Assembly: GCA_946478645.1 (NCBI GenBank)
Contig: CAMLCW010000161.1
Span: 1-11,211, forward strand
DNA: 11,211 nt
From: an uncultured Variovorax sp.
GTDB lineage: Bacteria > Pseudomonadota > Gammaproteobacteria > Burkholderiales > Burkholderiaceae
Direction: 5' to 3'
In this document: positions 1 to 6,181 of the stretch, in pieces
Numbering within the stretch: position 1 is the stretch's first letter
How the letters are laid out: every line of letters begins with the position of its first letter
Notes under the pieces: generated by a model
What the model saw: the letters and a program-made list of their open reading frames with translations, nothing else
What the model was told of the DNA's origin: nothing
Database searches by the model: none
Made by a program: the position numbers and the translations under genes

Positions 1-973
1 CGTGCCGCTGCTGCAATCGTTCGACATCGTCGGGCGCGGCAATGCCAACCCGAGCGTCGCCAAGCTGCTGAACGACATCCGCAGCGACGTCGAGACCGGC
101 ACCTCGCTGTCGTCGGCGTTCCGCAAGTTCCCGAAGTACTTCGACAACCTCTACTGCAACCTGGTGGAAGCCGGCGAGGCGGCCGGTATCCTCGAAGACC
201 TGCTCGACCGGCTCGCCACCTACATGGAGAAGACCGAGGCGATCAAGTCGAAGATCAAGTCGGCGCTGATGTACCCGATCTCGGTGATCGTCGTGGCCTT
301 CGTGGTGATCGCGATCATCATGATCTTCGTGATCCCGGCCTTCAAGGAGGTCTTCAGTTCGTTCGGTGCCGACCTGCCCGCGCCGACGCTGCTCGTGATC
401 GGCATCAGCGAATTCTTCGTCTCGTACTGGTGGCTGATCTTCGGCGTGATCGGCGGCGGCACCTACTTCTTCCTGCAGGCCTGGAAGCGCAACGAGCGCG
501 TGCAGCGCGTGATGGACCGCGCGCTGCTGCGCGTGCCGATCTTCGGCACCCTGATCGAGAAATCGTGCGTGGCGCGCTGGACCCGCACGCTCGCGACCAT
601 GTTCGCGGCCGGCGTGCCGCTGGTCGAGGCGCTCGACTCGGTGGGCGGCGCCTCGGGCAACACCGTCTACAGCGACGCCACGGTCAAGGTCCAGCAGGAA
701 GTCTCGACCGGCACCAGCCTCACCACGGCCATGACCAACGTCAACCTGTTCCCGTCGATGGTGATCCAGATGACGGCCATCGGCGAGGAGTCGGGCTCGA
801 TCGACCACATGCTCGGCAAGGCCGCCGATTTCTACGAGTCGGAGGTCGACGACATGGTCGCGGGCCTGTCGAGCCTCATGGAGCCGATCATCATCGTGTT
901 TCTCGGCACGATCATCGGCGGCATCGTGGTGTCGATGTACCTGCCGATCTTCAAGCTCGGCCAAGTCGTCTGA
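1..973 (+). CDS. pilC: Type IV pilus inner-membrane platform protein PilC (3' part, 5' end outside window)
   Basis: PilC is the polytopic inner-membrane platform of the type IV pilus machine; it couples the PilB/PilT motor ATPases to pilin insertion and removal. About 323 residues are visible, whereas the family is usually near 400, so roughly the first 80 are missing; the GTG at position 2 is an internal codon, not the start. The visible part holds the end of the first T2SF domain (EAGEAAGILEDLLDRLA), a hydrophobic segment (about visible residues 90-115), a second membrane region (about 130-160), the second T2SF domain (TRTLATMFAAGVPLVEALDS, then AIGEESGSID), and a last membrane helix ending in YLPIFKLGQVV. 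That ending and the following pilD favour PilC over the type II secretion homologue GspF. The stop TGA overlaps the pilD start by one base (TGATG). Confidence 0.95.
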   Translation, partial: VPLLQSFDIVGRGNANPSVAKLLNDIRSDVETGTSLSSAFRKFPKYFDNLYCNLVEAGEAAGILEDLLDRLATYMEKTEAIKSKIKSALMYPISVIVVAFVVIAIIMIFVIPAFKEVFSSFGADLPAPTLLVIGISEFFVSYWWLIFGVIGGGTYFFLQAWKRNERVQRVMDRALLRVPIFGTLIEKSCVARWTRTLATMFAAGVPLVEALDSVGGASGNTVYSDATVKVQQEVSTGTSLTTAMTNVNLFPSMVIQMTAIGEESGSIDHMLGKAADFYESEVDDMVAGLSSLMEPIIIVFLGTIIGGIVVSMYLPIFKLGQVV

Positions 974-1941
974 TGCCGGTGGTCTCGCAGGGGTTCGATG
1001 CGGCCCTCGCCGGCGTCGTGGGTCTGCTGGTCGGCAGCTTCCTCAACGTGGTGATCTACCGCACGCCGGTGATGATGTACCGGGGCTGGCTCGGCGACGC
1101 GGTGGCCAACCTGATGTCTTCCAAGGACGCGCCCTCGCTCTGGTCGCTGGTGTTCGGGCCCGGCTCGGCGCCGCCGGCCGGCCTCGAGGCCGCGGCCGAC
1201 AAGGCTGCGGTCGCCATCGAGGCGCTGCCGCCGTTCGACCTTGCGCGCCCCGCGTCGCGCTGCGGCGCCTGCGACCACAAGATCCGCTGGTACGAAAATA
1301 TCCCGGTGCTGAGCTACGCGCTGCTGCGCGGCCGCTGCGGCGCCTGCAAGGCCGCGATCAGCCTGCGCTATCCGATCGTCGAGCTGGTCACGGGTGCGTT
1401 CTTCGCGCTGTGCGCCTGGCGCTTCGGGCTGACGCCGGCCGCGGTGCTCTGGGCGGCCTTTGCCGCGCTGCTGATCTGCCAGTTCCTGATCGACTTCGAC
1501 ACGCAGTTCCTGCCCGATTCGCTCAACTATCCGCTGCTCTGGCTCGGGCTGATCGGCGCCGCCATGGGCTGGACCGGCGTGGCGCTGCAATCGGCCCTCT
1601 GGGGCGCCGTGTTCGGCTACCTGAGCCTCTGGCTCGTCTACCACGCCTATCGCCTGGCCACCGGCAAGGAAGGCATGGGCTATGGCGACTTCAAGCTGCT
1701 CGCGGCCCTGGGCGCCTGGTTCGGCGCCGACTACCTGATCGCCATCATCCTCGTGTCGTCGCTGGTGGGGGCGGTGATCGGCATTGCGCTGCGGGTCGTG
1801 GGCAAGCTCGCGCACAAGGACATTCCGATGGCCTTCGGGCCGTTCCTCGCGGGCGCCGGCCTCGTCTGCCTCGCCGTGGGCCCGGCCCTGGTGCGGCAGT
1901 CGGTTCCCTTCGCCTTTCCGCTCAGCGGCCTGGTCCGTTGA
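973..1941 (+). CDS. pilD: Type IV prepilin peptidase / N-methyltransferase PilD
   Basis: PilD is a family A24 aspartic protease in the inner membrane. It removes the leader of type IV prepilins and methylates the new N-terminus; it may also serve type II pseudopilins. The 322-residue protein begins MPVVSQGFD at an ATG overlapping the pilC stop, followed by the family's N-terminal [14 protein letters not shown] zinc-type cysteine tetrad is intact at C97, C100, C122 and C125. The catalytic aspartates are visible as D174 in [11 protein letters not shown] and D239 in [16 protein letters not shown]; their spacing is within one residue of that in Pseudomonas PilD as I remember it. Seven or eight membrane segments fill the C-terminal half. 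The stretch between the first helix and the zinc domain (about residues 36-95) is some 25 residues longer than in P. aeruginosa. A longer open frame extends upstream but lies inside pilC. Confidence 0.97.
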   Translation: MPVVSQGFDAALAGVVGLLVGSFLNVVIYRTPVMMYRGWLGDAVANLMSSKDAPSLWSLVFGPGSAPPAGLEAAADKAAVAIEALPPFDLARPASRCGACDHKIRWYENIPVLSYALLRGRCGACKAAISLRYPIVELVTGAFFALCAWRFGLTPAAVLWAAFAALLICQFLIDFDTQFLPDSLNYPLLWLGLIGAAMGWTGVALQSALWGAVFGYLSLWLVYHAYRLATGKEGMGYGDFKLLAALGAWFGADYLIAIILVSSLVGAVIGIALRVVGKLAHKDIPMAFGPFLAGAGLVCLAVGPALVRQSVPFAFPLSGLVR

Positions 1942-1969
1942 AGCAAAAACGAACGAAAGCAGGGCACGC

Positions 1970-2575
1970 ATGCGGCGCATCGGCCTGACGGGCGGCATCG
2001 GAAGCGGCAAGAGCACGGTCGCGGCGATGCTGGTCGCCGAAGGGGCCGTGCTCGTCGACACCGATGCGATCGCCCGCGACATCGCGAGCCCCGGCGGCAT
2101 CGCCATGCCCGCGATCGAGGCCGCCTTCGGCCCGGGGGTCATCGCGTCGGACGGCGGGCTCGACCGCGCCGCCATGCGGCAGATCGTGTTCGCCGACAGC
2201 AGCGCGAAGAAACGCCTCGAAGCGATCCTCCACCCCCTGATCGGCGCCGAGACCGAGCGCCTGGCCGCCGCCGCGGGCGAGCGCGCCACGGTGGTCTTCG
2301 ACGTGCCCCTGCTGGTCGAGTCGGGCCGCTGGCGGGGCATCGTCGAGCGGGTGCTGGTGGTCGACGCGAGCGAGCAAACGCAGCTGCGGCGCGTCATCGC
2401 GCGCTCCGGCTGGGCGCCCGAAGCGGTGCAGGCGGTGATCGCCCAGCAGGCGCCGCGCGCGCTGCGGCGGGCGGCCGCGGACGCGGTCATTTGCAACGAG
2501 TCGCTCTCGTTGGAGGAACTCGCCGCCGAGGTCCGGGGTCTCTGGAACCGGTGGGTTCGGTCCGGCACGCGATAA
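1970..2575 (+). CDS. coaE: Dephospho-CoA kinase
   Basis: CoaE phosphorylates the 3'-hydroxyl of the ribose in dephospho-CoA with ATP, the last step of coenzyme A synthesis, in the cytosol. The 201-residue length is normal for the family. The start gives [15 protein letters not shown], with the P-loop GGIGSGKS at residues 8-15 immediately after the first strand, as in known CoaE proteins. D30-T-D32 followed by AIAR matches the conserved substrate-binding region, and [10 protein letters not shown] (about residues 105-114) is the usual second core motif; [14 protein letters not shown] and the basic region after it form the lid side. The gene starts 28 bases after pilD. A purine-rich stretch (GAACGAAAGCAGGG) lies before the ATG, so translation is probably initiated there and not at ATGs inside pilD. 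Co-location with pilC and pilD is common in beta- and gammaproteobacteria and does not imply a pilus role. Confidence 0.97.
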   Translation: MRRIGLTGGIGSGKSTVAAMLVAEGAVLVDTDAIARDIASPGGIAMPAIEAAFGPGVIASDGGLDRAAMRQIVFADSSAKKRLEAILHPLIGAETERLAAAAGERATVVFDVPLLVESGRWRGIVERVLVVDASEQTQLRRVIARSGWAPEAVQAVIAQQAPRALRRAAADAVICNESLSLEELAAEVRGLWNRWVRSGTR

Positions 2576-2648
2576 TCCAGGGTTTGCCGCCGCAGCGGCC
2601 GCACAAGACGAACAAGACAAATGGCGCTCGCCGGAGTGCCCTCCTGCG

Positions 2649-4142
2649 ATGCTTTTCAATTCGTACCCCTTCATATTTGTCTACTTCCCGCTGGTGCTGA
2701 TCGGGTTCTTCCTGATCGGCAGGCGCAACGCCCGATCGGCTGCCGGCTTCCTGGCGCTCGCCTCGCTGTTCTTCTACGGCTGGTGGAGCGTGCAGGCGCT
2801 GCCGCTGCTGCTGGCGTCGATCTGCATCAACTACTGGTTCGGGCTGCACCTCTCGCCCGCGCCGGACCGCGACGACCGCAAGCGCAAGCGGCTGCTGGTG
2901 ACGGCGCTGGTGGTGAACCTCGGCGTGCTGGCCATCTTCAAGTACGCGAACTTCTTCGTCGCGAACGTGAACGAGGGCCTCACCGCGGCGGGCATGTCGC
3001 CGCTCGAGATGCTGCACATCGTGCTGCCGATCGGCATCTCGTTCTATACCTTCACGCAGATCGCGTTCCTGGTCGACTGCTGGCAGGGCAAGGTGCACGA
3101 GCGCAGCTTCATCCACTACGTGCTGTTCGTCACCTATTTCCCGCACCTGATCGCGGGCCCGGTGCTGCACCACGCGCAGATGATGCCGCAGTTCGCGAAC
3201 CCAGCGACCTACAAGCTCGACCCCCACAAGGTCGCGCTCGGCATCGCCATCTTCACCTTCGGCCTGGCCAAGAAGCTGCTGATCGCCGACCCGATGGGCC
3301 AGTACGCCGACATGATGTTCAACGGCGTGCACAAGGGCATCGAGCCCACGCTCTACACCGCCTGGTTCGGCGCGCTGGCCTATACGCTGCAGATCTATTT
3401 CGACTTCTCGGGCTATTCGGACATGGCCGTGGGCCTGTCGATGTGCCTGGGCGTGCAGCTGCCGCTCAACTTCCGCTCGCCCTACAAGTCGACCAACATC
3501 ATCGAGTTCTGGCGCCGCTGGCACATCTCGCTGTCGAACTTCCTGCGCGACTATCTCTACGTGCCGCTCGGCGGCAACCGCAAGGGGCCCGCGCGGCGCT
3601 ACCTCAACCTGTTCCTCACGATGCTGCTCGGCGGCCTGTGGCACGGCGCTGCCTGGACCTTCGTCATCTGGGGCGCGATGCACGGCGTGTTCCTGATGAT
3701 CAACCATCTCTGGAACGCCAAAGTGCGGCCGAGCGTCACGCCGAGCCGCATCGGCCGCGTGCTGGGCTGGCTGCTCACCTTCCTCTGCGTGGTGCTGGCC
3801 TGGGTCGTGTTCCGCGCCGACGGCATGCACACGGTCATGGCCATCTACAAGGGCATGCTGGGCCTGCACGGCGCACCGCCCACGGCGTTCAGCGAGTTCG
3901 GCCCGGTGCCCTACCGCAAGCCCGAATTCTTCCGGACCATGCTGATCGGCATCTTCATCTGCCTGGCACTGCCGCCGACGATCACGCTCGAACGCTGGAT
4001 TCCCCATCCGAAGGCGGTGGCCGGCCGCCCGGCCATGGCCTGGGGCTCGACCGCCTTGCTGGCCATCGGCACCTTCGCGCTCTTCGCGTGGTGCGTCTCG
4101 AACCTGGGCAACTACAGCCCGTTCCTCTATTTCCAATTCTGA
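2649..4142 (+). CDS. AlgI-like MBOAT-family membrane O-acyltransferase
   Basis: A 497-residue polytopic membrane protein of the MBOAT family (the AlgI, PatA, DltB group). Such proteins take an acyl group, usually acetyl from cytosolic CoA, and move it across the inner membrane to a partner that acylates an extracytoplasmic glycan. Family signatures in order are: N-terminal MLFNSYPFIFVYFPLVL, HIVLPIGISFYTFTQIAFLVD (about 128-148), YFDFSGYSDMAVG (about 255-267), IIEFWRRWHISLSNFLRDYL and VPLGGNRKG (about 284-315), and GGLWHGAAW with H332, the position of the essential His (H322 in P. aeruginosa AlgI). A second conserved His is H345 in GAMHG. No truncation or frameshift is seen. The start is set by the canonical N-terminus; GGAG ends 12 bases before it. 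The next gene, six bases on, encodes an SGNH protein, the usual MBOAT partner. The glycan substrate is unknown, and alginate is not implied because no alginate genes are present. Confidence 0.93.
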   Translation: MLFNSYPFIFVYFPLVLIGFFLIGRRNARSAAGFLALASLFFYGWWSVQALPLLLASICINYWFGLHLSPAPDRDDRKRKRLLVTALVVNLGVLAIFKYANFFVANVNEGLTAAGMSPLEMLHIVLPIGISFYTFTQIAFLVDCWQGKVHERSFIHYVLFVTYFPHLIAGPVLHHAQMMPQFANPATYKLDPHKVALGIAIFTFGLAKKLLIADPMGQYADMMFNGVHKGIEPTLYTAWFGALAYTLQIYFDFSGYSDMAVGLSMCLGVQLPLNFRSPYKSTNIIEFWRRWHISLSNFLRDYLYVPLGGNRKGPARRYLNLFLTMLLGGLWHGAAWTFVIWGAMHGVFLMINHLWNAKVRPSVTPSRIGRVLGWLLTFLCVVLAWVVFRADGMHTVMAIYKGMLGLHGAPPTAFSEFGPVPYRKPEFFRTMLIGIFICLALPPTITLERWIPHPKAVAGRPAMAWGSTALLAIGTFALFAWCVSNLGNYSPFLYFQF

Positions 4143-4148
4143 TTCGAC

Positions 4149-5165
4149 ATGACGACGCCCGCGAAAGTCTGGCTGCGCTTCTTCCTGATCGGCTACATCG
4201 TCCTGATGGCGCTGTGGATCATCTCGCTCACCAGCCCCATTCCCTATGGCGACCTCACGCGCATTGGCCGCCTGTCCGAGCGCGAGTTCGGCTGGACCGC
4301 CCCGCCGCCCAAGGCCGACCCCGCCTTCCTCAAGGCCGCACCGGTCGACCAGGCCGACATCCTGGTGATCGGCGACAGCTTCTCGATGACCTTCCGCTGG
4401 CAATCGGTACTGGCACGGGCCGGCTACCGCGTCTCGACCACCTACTGGGGCCAGTACGAGAACGCGCTGTGCGCCGACTTCGACCAATGGATCGAGAAGG
4501 CAGGCTTCAAGGGCAAGCTGATCATCATCGAGAGCGTCGAACGCCTGCTCGGCGACCGCGCGAAGGACAGCATGAAGTGCGAGAAGATGGTCATGCCCTT
4601 CGACGCCCAGGTGCAGCCGCTGTTCGTGCCCGATGAGACCGTGCCGGACCCCGCGCCCAACTGGAACGTCCAGTTCATGACGGGCATCACGACCTACTAC
4701 AACACCTGGAAAGCGAAAAAGTCTGAAACAGACATCCACTTCGACTGGAACACCTGGGTGCGCCCGGTGCCCGATGGTTGCAAGCTCTTCTCGCACCGCA
4801 GCTGCGACAAGATGCCGTTTTTCGCCGAAGATGAGGACAATGGACCACTCACCCCCGCGCACCTCGCGTGGATGAAGAATTTCACACAGGCCCACAGCCG
4901 CTTTCCTATCATGTGGATGGTGATTCCCAACAAGACGACCGTGTACCTGAAGCCCGATTTCTCGAAGGATTTCGAGGCCGGGTTCCGCACGTCCGGGCTC
5001 GGCCCCGACCTCTACGCCTTCGCGCGCGAGAAGCGCACCCAGGTGCGCGACTTCTACTTCCCGAACGACACCCACATGTCGATGCACGGCCAGTTCGAGC
5101 TCGGCGAGCGCATGCTCTCGGCGGTGCGCGAAGTGCTTCCCACGCCTCCGGCGAAGACGCCCTGA
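4149..5165 (+). CDS. Membrane-anchored SGNH/AlgX-like acyltransferase partner of the MBOAT protein
   Basis: A 338-residue protein with one N-terminal membrane helix (about residues 8-27, no lipobox or clear signal-peptidase site), so the rest should be an anchored periplasmic domain. Block I of an SGNH hydrolase is visible as VIGDSFS with the candidate nucleophile S77. Near the C-terminus lies NDTHMSMHG (306-314), giving D307 and H309 as the likely other catalytic residues. VIPNKTTVYLKP (258-269) resembles the K-T-V-Y segment of AlgX/AlgJ proteins. Four cysteines (C108, C144, C211, C219) are all in the predicted periplasmic part and could form disulfides. The expected role is to move acetyl from the upstream MBOAT protein to a glycan, or to remove it. 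The gene begins six bases after the MBOAT stop, so the two are very likely co-translated. Function is inferred from motifs and context; the middle third is not recognisable to me. Confidence 0.8.
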   Translation: MTTPAKVWLRFFLIGYIVLMALWIISLTSPIPYGDLTRIGRLSEREFGWTAPPPKADPAFLKAAPVDQADILVIGDSFSMTFRWQSVLARAGYRVSTTYWGQYENALCADFDQWIEKAGFKGKLIIIESVERLLGDRAKDSMKCEKMVMPFDAQVQPLFVPDETVPDPAPNWNVQFMTGITTYYNTWKAKKSETDIHFDWNTWVRPVPDGCKLFSHRSCDKMPFFAEDEDNGPLTPAHLAWMKNFTQAHSRFPIMWMVIPNKTTVYLKPDFSKDFEAGFRTSGLGPDLYAFAREKRTQVRDFYFPNDTHMSMHGQFELGERMLSAVREVLPTPPAKTP

Positions 5166-5168
5166 GGC

Positions 5169-5174
5169 TATGAT
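5169..5174 (+). promoter_or_regulatory. Possible -10 element ahead of zapD
   Basis: TATGAT matches the sigma-70 -10 consensus at five of six bases and sits in the 36-base gap between the SGNH gene and zapD, about 28 bases before the zapD start. It is the most AT-rich spot in the gap. I see no good -35 hexamer 16-18 bases upstream and no extended -10 TG, so this is a weak candidate for a separate promoter for zapD-yacG. Confidence 0.25.
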
Positions 5175-5201
5175 TTCGCGACAGGAAAGCGATAGAACCG
5201 C

Positions 5202-5957
5202 GTGATCCTCTACGAGTACCCCTTCAACGAGCGCATTCGCACGTATCTGCGGCTGGAGCACCTCTTTCGCCGCCTCGGGGAGCTGGTGCCAGCGGAATCC
5301 CCGCTGTCGCACCACTACGCGCTGGTCACGATCTTCGAGATCATGGACGTCGCCGCGCGCGCCGACCTCAAGGCCGACGTGATGCGCGACCTCGACAAGC
5401 ACAAGAACGTCTTCAACAGCTATCGCGGCAACCCGGCCATTGCCGAAGCCGTGCTCGACCAGGTCGTCGGCCAGCTCGAACGCAGCTTCGCCACGCTCAA
5501 CGGCCTGACCGGCAAGGCCGGCCAGGCGCTGACCGAGAACGAGTGGCTCATGAGCATCCGCAGCCGCGCGAGCATTCCGGGCGGTACCTGCGAATTCGAC
5601 CTGCCGGCGTATTTCGCCTGGCAGCACCGCAGCGCGGCAAGCCGGCGCGCCGACCTCGAGCGCTGGTCCGGCACGCTGTCGCCGCTCGCCGAGTCGATCT
5701 ACCTGCTGCTCAAGCTGCTGCGCGAGGCCGACGTGCCCTACAAGGTCATGGCCACCGGCGGGCAGTTCCAGCAGAACCTTCCGCAGGGGCGCAGCTTCCA
5801 GCTGCTGCGGCTGCGCATCGATCCGAGGCTGGGCGTGATCCCCGAGATCAGCGGCAACCGGCTCATGGTCTCGGTCCGGATGATGCGCCACGAGGCCGAC
5901 GACCGCCTGCATCCCAGCAACGACGACGCCGCATTCGAACTCACGCTCTGCGCATGA
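5202..5957 (+). CDS. zapD: Cell division protein ZapD (FtsZ-associated)
   Basis: ZapD (formerly YacF, DUF1342) binds the C-terminal tail of FtsZ in the cytosol and bundles its filaments, helping to hold the division ring together. The product is 251 residues, the usual length. Its N-terminus, [19 protein letters not shown], is the hallmark of the family; this fixes the GTG at 5202 as the start, since there is no ATG alternative giving that sequence. The first half is mainly helical, including the conserved LLRLEHLF-type segment and [16 protein letters not shown] (about residues 63-78). The second half has the [21 protein letters not shown] core (about 115-135) and the strand-rich tail ending FQLLRLRID and [15 protein letters not shown] lies about 13 bases before the start, a rather long spacing. 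The final codons overlap the yacG start by four bases (ATGA), so the two are probably translationally coupled. Confidence 0.96.
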   Translation: MILYEYPFNERIRTYLRLEHLFRRLGELVPAESPLSHHYALVTIFEIMDVAARADLKADVMRDLDKHKNVFNSYRGNPAIAEAVLDQVVGQLERSFATLNGLTGKAGQALTENEWLMSIRSRASIPGGTCEFDLPAYFAWQHRSAASRRADLERWSGTLSPLAESIYLLLKLLREADVPYKVMATGGQFQQNLPQGRSFQLLRLRIDPRLGVIPEISGNRLMVSVRMMRHEADDRLHPSNDDAAFELTLCA

Positions 5958-6169
5958 ACGACGCCAGCAAGAACATCGGCGAGCGCATCGTCCGCTGCCC
6001 TGCGTGCGGCGGCGACAGCGTCTACGCCGAACGCAACCCCTACCGCCCGTTCTGCAGCGCGCGCTGCAAGGGCATCGACCTCGGCGCCTGGGCCAGCGAG
6101 GAATTCCGCATGCCCGCCGAGGCACCGGCCGACGACGAGCCGTTCGGCGACCCGAAGAAGGTCCAGTAG
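5954..6169 (+). CDS. yacG: DNA gyrase inhibitor / zinc-binding protein YacG
   Basis: YacG is a small cytosolic zinc protein that binds GyrB and inhibits DNA gyrase, shown for the E. coli homologue. The 71-residue product has the complete ligand set in the family spacing C-x2-C-x15-C-x3-C: C15, C18, C34 and C38, in VRCPACGG and [16 protein letters not shown]. The sequence [13 protein letters not shown] and the following [11 protein letters not shown] are typical. The acidic, proline-rich tail after about residue 50 ([13 protein letters not shown]) is normal and likely disordered. The ATG overlaps the zapD stop as ATGA. It is the last gene on this strand; 12 bases separate its stop from the end of the convergent acyltransferase gene, with no room for a hairpin terminator of its own. 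Confidence 0.95.
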   Translation: MNDASKNIGERIVRCPACGGDSVYAERNPYRPFCSARCKGIDLGAWASEEFRMPAEAPADDEPFGDPKKVQ

Positions 6170-6181
6170 CCCGACAGCCTC

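Noticed and set aside
430..972. Upstream extension of pilD to the start at 430
   Set aside because: It would overlap most of pilC and encode Arg-rich shadow sequence; the ATG at 973 gives the canonical PilD N-terminus.
832..2604. A 590-codon - strand frame across pilC, pilD and coaE
   Set aside because: It is antisense to three well-recognised genes and has no recognisable content.
2576..2648. Possible terminator or promoter in the 73-base gap between coaE and the MBOAT gene
   Set aside because: GCCGC and GCGGC (about 2586-2599) give only a five-base stem with no T-run, and no convincing -35/-10 pair is visible.
2621..4636. A 671-codon + strand frame beginning at the ATG at 2621
   Set aside because: It overlaps the MBOAT and SGNH genes in another frame and gives Arg-rich sequence without motifs or membrane segments.
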